Source: Winogradskyella algicola (lineage in GTDB: Bacteria; Bacteroidota; Bacteroidia; Flavobacteriales; Flavobacteriaceae). From it: DNA of 64,000 nt. The stretch lies in the NCBI RefSeq assembly GCF_005869935.1, contig NZ_SZQF01000010.1, forward strand, positions 26,553 to 90,552, read 5' to 3'. Below the pieces are notes generated by a model. That model worked only from the letters and a program-made list of their open reading frames with translations, made no database searches and had not been told where the DNA came from. Position 1 is the stretch's first letter; every line of letters begins with the position of its first letter. Below are positions 51,879 to 61,492 of this stretch, one piece after another. Both the position numbers and the translations under genes were made by a program.

Positions 51879-54539
51879 TCAGTTCTTTTTTGTAGAATCC
51901 GGAGCCTTTTTGTCTTTTTTGTTCTTTTTTCCACCTAAAATATTTCCTAATACATTTCCTACACCTTCTTTTATGGCATCCTTAGGATCTTTCTTAGTGC
52001 TATCTGTTTTAACAGTGGTTGAATCTGTTTTTGTGCTATTATTTCCACCTAAAACATTACCTAGAAGATCGTTGATTTTATCCTTACCCTTACCAATCAA
52101 TTTTTGCTTTTGAATTTCTACTAACTGTTTAGTTAAATTAGAAACACCACTTGTTAAATCTGTAGTAATTGCTGGGCTAGAAAATGTACCTCCAATATTT
52201 GCTGTAACAGGAATTGAGATTTTACTAACCTCACCATCATTAATTTGCCCAATTAAGCGATTAACATCGCTACCCAAATATTTGGCTGGTACTTGCAATA
52301 CCGCACTATAATTCATTGTATTAGTAAAACTATGCGAACCTGAAACCTCAATTGGTATATCCTTATATTTTAACGTAAATGGTTTTACGCTCACTTGTCC
52401 GTTTTTAAAACTCAGTTTAGTTTTAATATCTTTTTGAAGCTGATTAAAGTCTATAAAATCTAACTTGCTATCTAAGCCAGACAGCAAAGGACTTTTACTA
52501 ACATCTACATTAGAAGTCAATATTTCTGCCAAAGCATTACCTGAAATTGTAGCTAAATCTGGTGAGAAGTTTTCATCTAAAAGCCCACTCACATCAATAG
52601 TAGAGTTCAATTTTCCTTGCACTACTTTTGCTATTGGAGCCAAAGCCTGTAGCATCTCCAAATCTTTGAATGATTGTGAAATATCAAATTGCTGCATGGC
52701 CAATTTCATATCAAATTTTGGCTTCGCTTCTTTAGTATTTACATTACCAGAAATACCTAACTGACCGTTGAATATATCTGTAGTCATATTACTTAAATTG
52801 GCATTCTGGTCTTTGATAGATAGTTGTCCTTTGACGTTTTTTAAATTTAAATTATCATAAATAACCGTCTTAGCATTTGCCGTAATGGTGCAATCTAAAA
52901 AGTCTGGAATCTTAAGGGATTCTGAATCTGAAGTTGTTTTATTTGATGTTTCTGAAGCAGACTCATCTTCTACCATAAAGTCTGAAATTGCAAACGTATT
53001 AGAATTTACATTAAAACTTCCTTGAAGCTTCTTGTCACTCAATAAAAACCCAAGTAGGTTATTAATAGTTCCTGTTGCCGAAAAATCGCTTGTACCTGTT
53101 TGTGCATCAAAATTATTGAGGTTTACTGTACCTGGCTTAAAAGTAAGGTTGGCTTTATTTATTTGAATAGGATTTACAATATCTTCAGAAGAAAACACAA
53201 AATCTGATATAGACACACTTCCGTTGTTTTTGATACGCTGATAGGCATTGGTTTCAATAGCCTCCATATCAAAAGAGGTGTTGAGTTTTCCTTTTAGTAT
53301 TCCACTTAACTGATTTTCTAATTCTACAGGATATGCTTTGGTTATATTAGCCAAATTTAAAACTCCATCTAAGTTAGCACTCACCAACATATTACCTGTA
53401 AGGTTTTTTATGTGAGCTTCAGACTTAAACACATCTTCATCTATCTTAAAATCTAACTGATCTAAATCTACATAGGTGTCATCAACATTTCCTGTTGTAT
53501 TCTTTACCGATGCATTAATCATAATATTCCTAACGCTTTTTGGTAAATCTGGATATTTAAATGATGCGTCATCAGACTTCATATTAATGTCTAATGTTGG
53601 TATAGTTTCTTCAGAGACTAAACCTTTTATAACACCATTAACCGTGAAATTCCCTGTTGTCTCTACGTTTTCAATATTCTTGGCATAAGCTTCTGGTATT
53701 ACAGCTAAAAAGTCTTTAAATGATGATTCGGGATTTTTAAATGTAATATTAATCTGCTGCCCTTCTTCTAACAGTTGCACAAACCCTTCAAACTCTAATG
53801 GCAATGCATTAATAAAGCCTTTATTTTCTTTGAAGGTGTATTTGTTTTGCTCTAAATCCATTGCAATTAAAGCATCTAATTTTATACTATTATTACTCAA
53901 ATATTGCGTGCTATCTATGGACATGCTAATTTTTGCTTCGGTTTTGGTATCTAACTCAGAGACTTCACCAGAAAAAACACCTTTACCGTTATGATTAATT
54001 TCGGTAGCATACAACTTAGTATTAGTACCCTCATCTATATAAGTAAAAGCACTATTGTTCAGTTCATAGTTTTGAATATCAAAGCTAAAACCAGAAGATT
54101 GTTCTTCAGAATCGGGTGCTGTTGAAGCGTCTTCATCTTGTTTTACAATATCATAATTTGTAGTTCCGTTTTTATTGGTTTTTAGGGTTAATAACAATTC
54201 ATCTGCTATAATTTCATTAACCACCAACGGTTCGTCAGAACCTTTAAACAATTCGCCTATTGGTATTTCAAAAGACAAGGCTTTTGCTGTTGCCAACGTT
54301 TCATCCTTAAAAGGTGCTCTATTTACAATTTTAAGATTCTCTACACTAACTTCTGCACTAGGAAAACTAGAAATTAGGCTTAAACTAACATCATCAAAAC
54401 TTAAATCTGCATCTAAATTTTCATCTGCATAATTCTGAACAATAGCATCTATTTTAGACTCTAAAACAAATGGTACAGCTATAAGAATGGCAATAAATAT
54501 TAGTAAAATAATTCCGACAATCTTTAAAAATTTCTTCAT
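51879..54539 (-). CDS. AsmA-family envelope protein
   Basis: 886 residues with one N-terminal membrane anchor (IVGIILLIFIAILIAVPFVL), then a long periplasmic region. An AsmA-type start (LSLISSFPSAEVSVENLKI) is followed by repeated beta-strand units and a C-terminal AsmA_2-like part (FKNGQVSVKPFTLKYKDIPI). The last ~50 residues are low-complexity Lys/Asp/Thr. Related proteins bridge the membranes and are implicated in lipid transport or outer-membrane homeostasis. It is transcribed towards rpoD with a 113-bp gap. Confidence 0.88.
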   Translation of the reverse strand: MKKFLKIVGIILLIFIAILIAVPFVLESKIDAIVQNYADENLDADLSFDDVSLSLISSFPSAEVSVENLKIVNRAPFKDETLATAKALSFEIPIGELFKGSDEPLVVNEIIADELLLTLKTNKNGTTNYDIVKQDEDASTAPDSEEQSSGFSFDIQNYELNNSAFTYIDEGTNTKLYATEINHNGKGVFSGEVSELDTKTEAKISMSIDSTQYLSNNSIKLDALIAMDLEQNKYTFKENKGFINALPLEFEGFVQLLEEGQQINITFKNPESSFKDFLAVIPEAYAKNIENVETTGNFTVNGVIKGLVSEETIPTLDINMKSDDASFKYPDLPKSVRNIMINASVKNTTGNVDDTYVDLDQLDFKIDEDVFKSEAHIKNLTGNMLVSANLDGVLNLANITKAYPVELENQLSGILKGKLNTSFDMEAIETNAYQRIKNNGSVSISDFVFSSEDIVNPIQINKANLTFKPGTVNLNNFDAQTGTSDFSATGTINNLLGFLLSDKKLQGSFNVNSNTFAISDFMVEDESASETSNKTTSDSESLKIPDFLDCTITANAKTVIYDNLNLKNVKGQLSIKDQNANLSNMTTDIFNGQLGISGNVNTKEAKPKFDMKLAMQQFDISQSFKDLEMLQALAPIAKVVQGKLNSTIDVSGLLDENFSPDLATISGNALAEILTSNVDVSKSPLLSGLDSKLDFIDFNQLQKDIKTKLSFKNGQVSVKPFTLKYKDIPIEVSGSHSFTNTMNYSAVLQVPAKYLGSDVNRLIGQINDGEVSKISIPVTANIGGTFSSPAITTDLTSGVSNLTKQLVEIQKQKLIGKGKDKINDLLGNVLGGNNSTKTDSTTVKTDSTKKDPKDAIKEGVGNVLGNILGGKKNKKDKKAPDSTKKN

Positions 54540-54635
54540 GGTTGTAGTGTATAGCTTTACTTATTATACGCAAAGTTGCGGAGAATAGTTGTGCTTTTAA
54601 GAAACTTTAGCAAGACTTTAATGATTTAATAACAG

Positions 54636-55340
54636 TTAGGTGAGATCAATCTCTTCGTTAACCTTGAGTTTAAATCGTTTTCTAAAAAGGTACACTCCCA
54701 AATACAAGAATGGAGTGTCAAAAAATGCCACTAAGACTTTAAATAAAAATCCACTAATCAATAATCCTTTGAAGCTAGACCATGGCAAAACTTCAAAATA
54801 GCATAACAAACTTATTATTGATAATGTATCTACAAACTGTGAGATCCAAGTAGAAAAATTGTTACGCAACCAGAGATGTTTTCCTTTTGTTAAGTTTTTC
54901 CAGAAATGATAAATTCTAATATCTACAAATTGAGCAAACAAGTACGCAAACATGCTAGAACCAACTGCTATAATGGTTTTGCTAAATACAAATTTGAAGG
55001 TTTCATCATTTAATGGCGAATTATCTAATGCTGGCACACTGTCTGCCGCCAAAATAATACCAACCGAGAATAAGGACGCAAAAATGCCTGCCACAACAAC
55101 ATCATTAGCACGCTTCTTACCATAAATCTCACTAATTAAATCGGTAATTAAAAATGTAATTGGATAAGGCAGGATACCTACCGAAATTTCGAACAATTTG
55201 CTACCAAAAACTTCAACATCTACAGGATACCAGTAAAAAAACTTCTGAAAAATAAGGTTAGACACCACCAAAGAGGTTATAAAAAGACTTCCGAGTAAAA
55301 GGTAGATGCGTTGGGCTAAAAGTTTGTCTTTTAATGACAT
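54636..55340 (-). CDS. Queuosine precursor transporter (YhhQ/DUF165 family)
   Basis: Inner-membrane carrier with about six helices in 234 residues. Family features: PYPITFLITDLISEIYGKKRA near the N-terminus, SSMFAYLFAQFVDIRIYHFWK and LWLRNNFSTWISQFVDTLSI. E. coli YhhQ imports queuine-pathway precursors such as preQ0 and preQ1; the substrate here is by family. The gene stands alone on the minus strand, divergent from the folK fusion. Confidence 0.9.
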   Translation of the reverse strand: MSLKDKLLAQRIYLLLGSLFITSLVVSNLIFQKFFYWYPVDVEVFGSKLFEISVGILPYPITFLITDLISEIYGKKRANDVVVAGIFASLFSVGIILAADSVPALDNSPLNDETFKFVFSKTIIAVGSSMFAYLFAQFVDIRIYHFWKNLTKGKHLWLRNNFSTWISQFVDTLSIISLLCYFEVLPWSSFKGLLISGFLFKVLVAFFDTPFLYLGVYLFRKRFKLKVNEEIDLT

Positions 55341-55411
55341 TAAAAATGGTTAATAAATTGTTGTAGTAAAGATAAACTATTAATTTTTGTTTTAGTTATT
55401 TTGCTAATTCC

Positions 55412-56539
55412 ATGACGGCAAGCAAAACGGTTTACATAGCATTAGGCAGTAACAAAGGTAACAAGCTGCAACACTTGCAACTGGCTATTGATGCTATTTT
55501 TAAAAGTGTAGGTACAATCCGTAAAATTTCTAAGATCTATGAAACACCTGCTTTAGGTTTTGAAGGCGATAATTTCTACAATGCTTGTATTAAGGTTGAA
55601 ACTGAATTAAAACCAAAAAAACTTCTAAGAACACTTAAACAAATTGAGTCTAACTTGGGCAGAAGCATCAAAAAGTCTGACACTTATGAGTCTCGTGAGA
55701 TTGATTTAGATATTTTGTTCTATGGAGATGAAACCTTTAAAGACACTACTTTAGAAATTCCACATCCTCATTTACATAAACGTAAATTTGTTTTACAACC
55801 ACTTTGTGATATCGCTAAAGACATAGAACACCCAACTTTAAAAAAGAAAGTATCGGATTTATCTGAAGAATGTGATGACAACTCTGAAATTGAACCTATA
55901 AAAATTTGGCTTAAAAACCCAATGAAGCGTTTTAATTTTGGCAACTATAATTTTATAGCTATTGAAGGTAATATTGGTGCAGGCAAAACCAGTTTATCAA
56001 ACAAAATAGCACAAGATTTTAATGCTAAATTGATATTAGAACGTTTTGCTGACAATCCGTTTTTACCAAAATTTTACAAAGAACCAGAGCGTTATGCTTT
56101 TACGCTAGAAATGTCTTTTTTGGCAGATCGTTACCAACAAATTAGTGACGATTTATCGCAGTTAGATCTCTTTAAAGATTTTATGGTAAGCGATTACGAT
56201 GTACACAAATCACTGATATTTTCTAAAGTCACCTTAGCCGAAGATGAATTTAGATTATACAGAAAATTATTTTACCAAGTCTATAAAGATATTGCTAGAC
56301 CAGATTTATACGTCTACCTCTACCAAAATACCGAACGTTTACAAGCCAACATAAAAAAGCGTGGTCGTAAATACGAAAAGGAAATACAAGACGAATATCT
56401 TGAAAAAATAAATGCAGGCTATCTCAACTTTTTACGAAACCAAACCGAGCTGAACGTAAAAATTATTGATATTTCTGATAAGGATTTTGTGAAAAATCGT
56501 GAAGATTATTTGTGGCTACTAAGAGAAATTAGTGCTTAA
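55412..56539 (+). CDS. folK: FolK-deoxynucleoside kinase fusion
   Basis: Two enzymes in one chain. Residues 1 to about 160 are hydroxymethyldihydropterin pyrophosphokinase of folate synthesis (YIALGSNKGNKLQHLQLA, YETPALGFEGDNFYNAC, REIDLDILFYGD, PHPHLHKRKFVLQPL). Residues about 173-375 are a deoxynucleoside kinase: P-loop IEGNIGAGKTSL (Lys192), ERFADNPFLPKFY and LYQNTERLQANIKKRGR. A short linker (SEECDDNSEIEPIKIWLKNP) joins them. Both halves keep their active-site motifs. The fusion couples folate-pathway and dNTP-salvage activities, both feeding thymidylate metabolism (inference). Confidence 0.93.
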   Translation: MTASKTVYIALGSNKGNKLQHLQLAIDAIFKSVGTIRKISKIYETPALGFEGDNFYNACIKVETELKPKKLLRTLKQIESNLGRSIKKSDTYESREIDLDILFYGDETFKDTTLEIPHPHLHKRKFVLQPLCDIAKDIEHPTLKKKVSDLSEECDDNSEIEPIKIWLKNPMKRFNFGNYNFIAIEGNIGAGKTSLSNKIAQDFNAKLILERFADNPFLPKFYKEPERYAFTLEMSFLADRYQQISDDLSQLDLFKDFMVSDYDVHKSLIFSKVTLAEDEFRLYRKLFYQVYKDIARPDLYVYLYQNTERLQANIKKRGRKYEKEIQDEYLEKINAGYLNFLRNQTELNVKIIDISDKDFVKNREDYLWLLREISA

Positions 56540-56584
56540 TGTTCTGTCTTCCCAAACTCATTTCAATATTTAGTCTATATAATT

Positions 56585-57241
56585 TTATAAGGTAAACAAA
56601 GTTGTGGTTATTCGACTTTCATTATCTAAAATTACCTCATTTAGCACATTAAATTCCTTCACTTTAAAATTAAAAGGCTCTGCCAACACATCTACTCCGC
56701 TATGATGTTTTAATCGGTTTTGGCTATTAGCTATAATATCAATATTCGGTGTAAATTCCCCAACAGGAATATGTTCTGTTAGTATGAGATATTTATAAGC
56801 ACTTAATTTGTCTAAAATTTGTTGAATCTCTTGGTTAGACAAATGCTGAAGCACTTGCCTAATAATTACACAATCTGCTTTTGGTAAATCATCTTTAGCG
56901 ATATCCAGACATTTGAAGATTAAATGGCCTGCTTTAAATAATTGCTGGTTTCTTTCTATTAAACCTTCTACGATATCTATAGCAACATATGCTTTTGTAA
57001 ACGGAACAAGGGTTTTGCCAACATTAAAATCTCCACAACCCAAATCACAAACCGAAAGTTGATTATCATGGGATTTTAAAAAATCGGTTACACTATCAAT
57101 ATAAGGTTGAATAATTTTAGGATTGTGAGAGCCTTCCCCTGAGTAGAAATCTGAATCGTTTCCTCCCCAAAAATGCTGCTCATAAATCTGCACCATAACC
57201 GCTTTGGTTGGCCATGGTGTTTTATGTTTTTTAGAGGTCAT
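56585..57241 (-). CDS. Class I SAM-dependent methyltransferase
   Basis: 218 residues, cytoplasmic. SAM-binding motif I is VCDLGCGDFNVG, the acidic residue after strand 2 lies in YVAIDIVEGLIE, and ADCVIIRQVLQHLSNQEI is the motif IV-like region. Substrate unknown; it could modify a small molecule or a protein. Its start overlaps the LytTR regulator stop by one base, so it is translated with the two-component genes and may be part of that output. Confidence 0.82.
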   Translation of the reverse strand: MTSKKHKTPWPTKAVMVQIYEQHFWGGNDSDFYSGEGSHNPKIIQPYIDSVTDFLKSHDNQLSVCDLGCGDFNVGKTLVPFTKAYVAIDIVEGLIERNQQLFKAGHLIFKCLDIAKDDLPKADCVIIRQVLQHLSNQEIQQILDKLSAYKYLILTEHIPVGEFTPNIDIIANSQNRLKHHSGVDVLAEPFNFKVKEFNVLNEVILDNESRITTTLFTL

Positions 57242-57975
57242 TATTTAAAATAAGCCAACAATTCAGCCTTTTTAGATGCAGATACCATAATTTCTTTGCC
57301 GTTACTTAGAATAACGCTTCCACCTTTTCCTTTTACATACTTTACCACTTCATTTACATTAACCAAATAACTTTTATGAACTCTAGCAAAATTGCCATCT
57401 TTAAGACTTTCTTCAATATATTTTAAAGTCTTACTTACCAACTTTTTCTTATTGTTATTGAGGTAGATTTCGGTGTAGTTATCATCAGCTTTGCAATACA
57501 TAATATCTGCTGTTTCTATAACTTCAAAACCATCTTGTTGTGGCAAGGTTATTTTTCCATTTACAGCATTAGTTTTTGGTACTAAAACTTGGTCTTGTAG
57601 TGCTTCTTCTTTAGATTTTATTTCGGTAACATAATCAACCGCTTTTATAAGTTCATCAATAGAAATTGGTTTCATTAAGTAGTACGATGCATGTGCATTT
57701 AAAGCTTCAATAGCATAATGATTATAAGCTGTAACAAAAATGGTTTCAAAATCTATATGACCAACTTTATCTAATAAATCGAACGCATTACCATATGGCA
57801 TTTCTACATCTAAAAAGACTACGTCTAAATCGTTATTTCTAATCAGCACCAAAGCTTCTTCTACATTAGCAGCTTCGCCTACAATTGAAATATTTGGGCA
57901 GTATTTGTTGAGATAATTTCGCAGAATAGCTCTACTGGTTTCTTCGTCTTCTACTAGTATTGCGTTTAGTTTCAT
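57241..57975 (-). CDS. LytTR-family response regulator
   Basis: Receiver domain (1-120) with acidic pocket VEDEE, phosphoacceptor Asp56 in DVVFLDVEMP, Thr in ETIFVTAYN and Lys in YYLMKPISIDEL. C-terminal LytTR DNA-binding domain (about 140-244) with KADDNYTEIYLNNNKK and FARVHKSYLVNVNEVVKY. The partner is the histidine kinase immediately upstream. Target genes are unknown; the methyltransferase downstream is co-translated. Confidence 0.93.
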   Translation of the reverse strand: MKLNAILVEDEETSRAILRNYLNKYCPNISIVGEAANVEEALVLIRNNDLDVVFLDVEMPYGNAFDLLDKVGHIDFETIFVTAYNHYAIEALNAHASYYLMKPISIDELIKAVDYVTEIKSKEEALQDQVLVPKTNAVNGKITLPQQDGFEVIETADIMYCKADDNYTEIYLNNNKKKLVSKTLKYIEESLKDGNFARVHKSYLVNVNEVVKYVKGKGGSVILSNGKEIMVSASKKAELLAYFK

Positions 57976-57982
57976 GTTATAC

Positions 57983-58053
57983 TTCCTGCGAAAGCAGGAA
58001 TCTTTTTTAGTTTAACTTCCTTACTTAATGACTTCGACAAGCTCAGTCTGACA
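57983..58053. repeat. Two dispersed repeats between kinase and regulator genes
   Basis: A perfect hairpin TTCCTGC-GAAA-GCAGGAA (57983-58000), related to the copy at 45403-45421, is followed by ACTTCGACAAGCTCAGTC (58031-58048), related to the repeat at 10384-10427. Both families therefore occur together here, inside a two-component operon. Confidence 0.65.
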
Positions 58054-58070
58054 ACCCAAAATAGAATGCA

Positions 58071-60245
58071 TTAATCTTTTTTTAAAGTCACCACAACTTT
58101 GGTACCTGCATCTTCTTCAGTTTGTTGAAAATCTTCAATCGTTACATCTACCTTGTCTTTGTACATTTCGTTTAAAATTGCCACACGCTTCTTAATGTTG
58201 TTCATCCCTTTAGAATTCTGCTTTTTCTGATTCTCGGTCTTCATTTGTTTAGAACGTGTTCTGCCTATTCCGTCGTCTGAAATGGTAATTGTAATTTCGT
58301 CTTTTGACTTTGGTTTTATAGAAATGTTTAGATGTCCTTTTTCTTTCTTGTAACGCAGACCATGCCATACTGCATTTTCGATATAAGGTTGCAGTAACAT
58401 TGGTGGAATTTGAAATTCATCGACATTTATACTCTCGTCTACATCTATAGAATACTCAAACTTATCTTGAAATCTAAAATGTTCTAGTTTAGTGTACAGC
58501 TGAAGCAATTCGACTTCCTTTTTTAGTGGAATAAAATCTTCTTCACTATTCTCTAAAACAGCACGCATTAACTGCGAAAAATCAGATAAATATTTGTTTG
58601 CTGTACGCTCATCGTTAGTGGCAATAAAACTATTCACAGAGTTTAAGGCATTAAAAATAAAGTGTGGATTCATCTGGCTTCTCAAAGATTTTAACGCCAA
58701 AAGATTATTTGCCAAACGTTGTTGCTTAATGTATTTATACATTAAAAATCCTGTAATTAGAAACAACACTAATCCGCCAAGTAAGGAATAAATGATTAAC
58801 TGCTGACGTTTGTTGCGCTCTTGGGTAAGCTCGTACTTGCTTTTAGATAAGGCTCTATCGCTTTCTAAAGATGTAATTCTGTTTTGCTGTTCTGCTATAT
58901 TACGGCTAAAACGCGCTGCTTGGGATATTTCTTGAACCTTCTTAGCATACAATTCGTCAACAGTATTTTTATATTCATTTAGCCACTTAAGCCCTTCTTC
59001 TGCATCACCAGCATCAATTAAAGCTTCGGATAGCTTTCTGGTCGCATCTTTTTTTACGTCTAAGTCTTCCTTTTTATCAGCCTCTTCAATACTCTTTTTA
59101 AATGATGGAATGGCATTATCTAAATCATTATTTAGCAAATAAGCATTACCTAGTTTATAATTTTGTTTTTGTGATGTTAACGGACTCTCATTAGGTAACA
59201 CAGAGTCTTTTTCTATGTCTTCAAGTGTTTCCAGAACATTTTTTCTGAGTTCAATTTCACTATCGTATTCTCTATTTAAACTATTGAACTCAGCAACTTT
59301 AACCTGCTCCTCAACAGCACGTTTTTTGTTTTCTTTTTTTGCTAACTTAAGTGAATTGCTATAGAAACCTTTTGCTTTTTCAACTTCACCTTTTGCATTA
59401 TACGCTTGTGCAATTTTTGAGTTTAAATCTGTAACCTTTGGAGCTATTAAGTGTTTCTTTGCAATCTCTAATCCCTTTTCATAAGAGCTTATGGCTTCTT
59501 GTGTATTTTTTAATTTTAAGTAAGCATCACCTAGACCTTCATACAACACTGTTTTTTCGTAGTTAGATAAGTCTTTTTCATTAAGGCTTTTATAAGTATC
59601 TATACTTTTTTGATACTCTTCATTCTTAGTATAGGCATCAGCTAATTTGAGTTTAGCAGAAGCCATTTCAAAATTCTGGAGGCTTACTTTATACGCAGAT
59701 ATAGCAAGATCATATTGTTTCCAATGAACATAAACATCTCCCAAAAGCTTATGTGCCTCTGCACTTTGTCTTGATGACACATTATAATTAAGTGCATCGC
59801 CAATAAATTTTATACTCTTTGCGGCATCTTTCTTTAAGTACGCATCTGCTGAATCAATCATTTGGTTAAATTGCCTTACAACATCATCTGATCTAGCACT
59901 TTTATAACGTCCTCTGTTTTGTTCTTCTACCAATATGGTAATCCGTTCGTCACTTAAAACAGTGTAGCGTACAGTTTCAAAATCATCATGCATTACGGTA
60001 AGCTCATCGCCTACTCTTGCTTTAACAACAAATTTCCCAAAGATATCTGTACGCGTATACCTACCATTATTCACTTGAATACTTACATCATCTATTGGCT
60101 CTCTTGTGTCTTTTAAATAAACCGAACCTCGTACTGTAAAAAACGCTTCGTCATTTTTATGTTGAGTGCGATTACTCTGCCCAAAACTCAAAAGTGTAAA
60201 TAGGAAGAAAAATATAAGATTATATGTATGACTAATTTTTATCAA
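58071..60245 (-). CDS. LytS-type histidine kinase with CarboxypepD-like and TPR sensor region
   Basis: Membrane sensor of 724 residues. The signal peptide ends LLSFGQ. Residues about 37-107 form a carboxypeptidase-regulatory-like beta domain (FTVRGSVYLKDTREPIDDVS). Six or more TPR units span about 125-430, then a coiled coil and one membrane helix (about 483-505). The cytoplasmic part is a His_kinase domain with His528 in SQMNPHFIFNALNS, the N-box PYIENAVWHGL and the Gly-rich ISDDGIGR. It signals to the LytTR regulator downstream. The sensor region is therefore periplasmic and protein-binding in style, rather than small-molecule PAS/GAF. Confidence 0.92.
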   Translation of the reverse strand: MIKISHTYNLIFFFLFTLLSFGQSNRTQHKNDEAFFTVRGSVYLKDTREPIDDVSIQVNNGRYTRTDIFGKFVVKARVGDELTVMHDDFETVRYTVLSDERITILVEEQNRGRYKSARSDDVVRQFNQMIDSADAYLKKDAAKSIKFIGDALNYNVSSRQSAEAHKLLGDVYVHWKQYDLAISAYKVSLQNFEMASAKLKLADAYTKNEEYQKSIDTYKSLNEKDLSNYEKTVLYEGLGDAYLKLKNTQEAISSYEKGLEIAKKHLIAPKVTDLNSKIAQAYNAKGEVEKAKGFYSNSLKLAKKENKKRAVEEQVKVAEFNSLNREYDSEIELRKNVLETLEDIEKDSVLPNESPLTSQKQNYKLGNAYLLNNDLDNAIPSFKKSIEEADKKEDLDVKKDATRKLSEALIDAGDAEEGLKWLNEYKNTVDELYAKKVQEISQAARFSRNIAEQQNRITSLESDRALSKSKYELTQERNKRQQLIIYSLLGGLVLFLITGFLMYKYIKQQRLANNLLALKSLRSQMNPHFIFNALNSVNSFIATNDERTANKYLSDFSQLMRAVLENSEEDFIPLKKEVELLQLYTKLEHFRFQDKFEYSIDVDESINVDEFQIPPMLLQPYIENAVWHGLRYKKEKGHLNISIKPKSKDEITITISDDGIGRTRSKQMKTENQKKQNSKGMNNIKKRVAILNEMYKDKVDVTIEDFQQTEEDAGTKVVVTLKKD

Positions 60246-60455
60246 AATAAGGTATTAACAGGACTAACTTACATACTTTATTTGGTACCAAAAAATGGGT
60301 ACTTCAATTTTATAGTCTTTTAAGTAGAAAAATATTAGGGTTAACTCATTTAAGATTTCACTTCACTCATTAACTAACCTCCTTTACTCATTCTAGATTT
60401 TTATTTCTCTTTTTTTAGCAGAGTTTTACTGCTCATTAATCAAAATAAATTCAAA
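60246..60455. other. Divergent spacer between kinase and SIMPL gene
   Basis: 210 AT-rich bases separate two divergent gene sets. I find no exact TAnnTTTG box here on either strand, only near-matches such as CTTTATTTGG at 60276-60285, and no RNA gene. Confidence 0.4.
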
Positions 60456-61487
60456 ATGAAAAAATTTAATCTGGCAGTTCTGCTCCTCTTTTTATTGGCT
60501 AACTCTATAACTGCACAACACAAAGGAAACTACAACCAAATTACACAAGACATTTCTAGACAAAATATTTTAACCTCAGGAAATGCCAACATTTACAACC
60601 CAACGGTTCAGCATCAGATGAACAAAACACTTCATCCAAGTGATGTGCTTACCATAGATGTAAAAGCATTACAAAATGTGAGCGCTTCAACGTACACAGC
60701 CATTTTCAATTTATCTCAAATCGGTGAAACCGCAGAATCTACTAATGCTCTCATGAAAGAGCGAATAGACAACATCAAAACCAGATTAAACACTCTCGGA
60801 ATTACCGAAAAAGACTTTGCTATTGATGTTATTTCCTTCGTACCTGTGTACGAGGTAGAAGTCACAAAAAAGCTATTCAGTAAAACGTACACTGAAGTAC
60901 CAAAAGGCTTTGAATTGCAACAAAACATTCATATTCAATTTACTAAAACCAGTCAATTCGAAGGCATTCTGGAAGCTTGTGCCAAGAGTGAAGTTTACAA
61001 CTTAGTTAAGGTTGATTATTTTATTGAAAATATTCAGGAAGTTTATAAAAATCTTCAAGACCAATTATTGAAACTCATTGCAGATAAAAAAGCGTATTAT
61101 ACAACACTAGGCTTTGACATGGCTAACTACGACGTTAAAATTGCAGATGATAAGTACTGTTATTTTCCAAAAGATTTCTACCAAAGTTACCAAGCCTACA
61201 ACAGTGTTTCTTTTGAAGCCTTAAAGACCAACAAGGGTGTTAGCAGCGCCAAAAAGCAAACGTCTTATTATTACCAACCACTGACTTATGAGCAGTATGA
61301 TATTGTGGTAAATCCATCAATATTAGAACCTGTTGTTCAAATAGGCATGAACATAAAACTTTTCTACACGCCAAAGCCTAAAGAGCAAAAACCACAAACT
61401 ATTACAAAAACCGAAATTGACCATAAATACTATGTGATTTCGCCTAATGGCACTATAGATGTAAAAGAATTAAACACAAAAAATTAA
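60456..61487 (+). CDS. SIMPL (DUF541)-like periplasmic protein
   Basis: 343 residues with a signal peptide ending SITAQ. The middle matches the SIMPL pattern: an early beta-strand (DVLTIDVKALQNVSASTYTAIFNLSQIGET), a helix with paired strands (MKERIDNIKTRLNTLGI, then FELQQNIHIQFTK) and a final MNIKLFYTPKP strand. Related proteins form periplasmic or envelope assemblies, mostly of unknown role. It is followed 5 bp later by the VWA lipoprotein, so the pair is co-translated. The domain call is by pattern and could be wrong. Confidence 0.65.
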   Translation: MKKFNLAVLLLFLLANSITAQHKGNYNQITQDISRQNILTSGNANIYNPTVQHQMNKTLHPSDVLTIDVKALQNVSASTYTAIFNLSQIGETAESTNALMKERIDNIKTRLNTLGITEKDFAIDVISFVPVYEVEVTKKLFSKTYTEVPKGFELQQNIHIQFTKTSQFEGILEACAKSEVYNLVKVDYFIENIQEVYKNLQDQLLKLIADKKAYYTTLGFDMANYDVKIADDKYCYFPKDFYQSYQAYNSVSFEALKTNKGVSSAKKQTSYYYQPLTYEQYDIVVNPSILEPVVQIGMNIKLFYTPKPKEQKPQTITKTEIDHKYYVISPNGTIDVKELNTKN

Positions 61488-61492
61488 TAACT

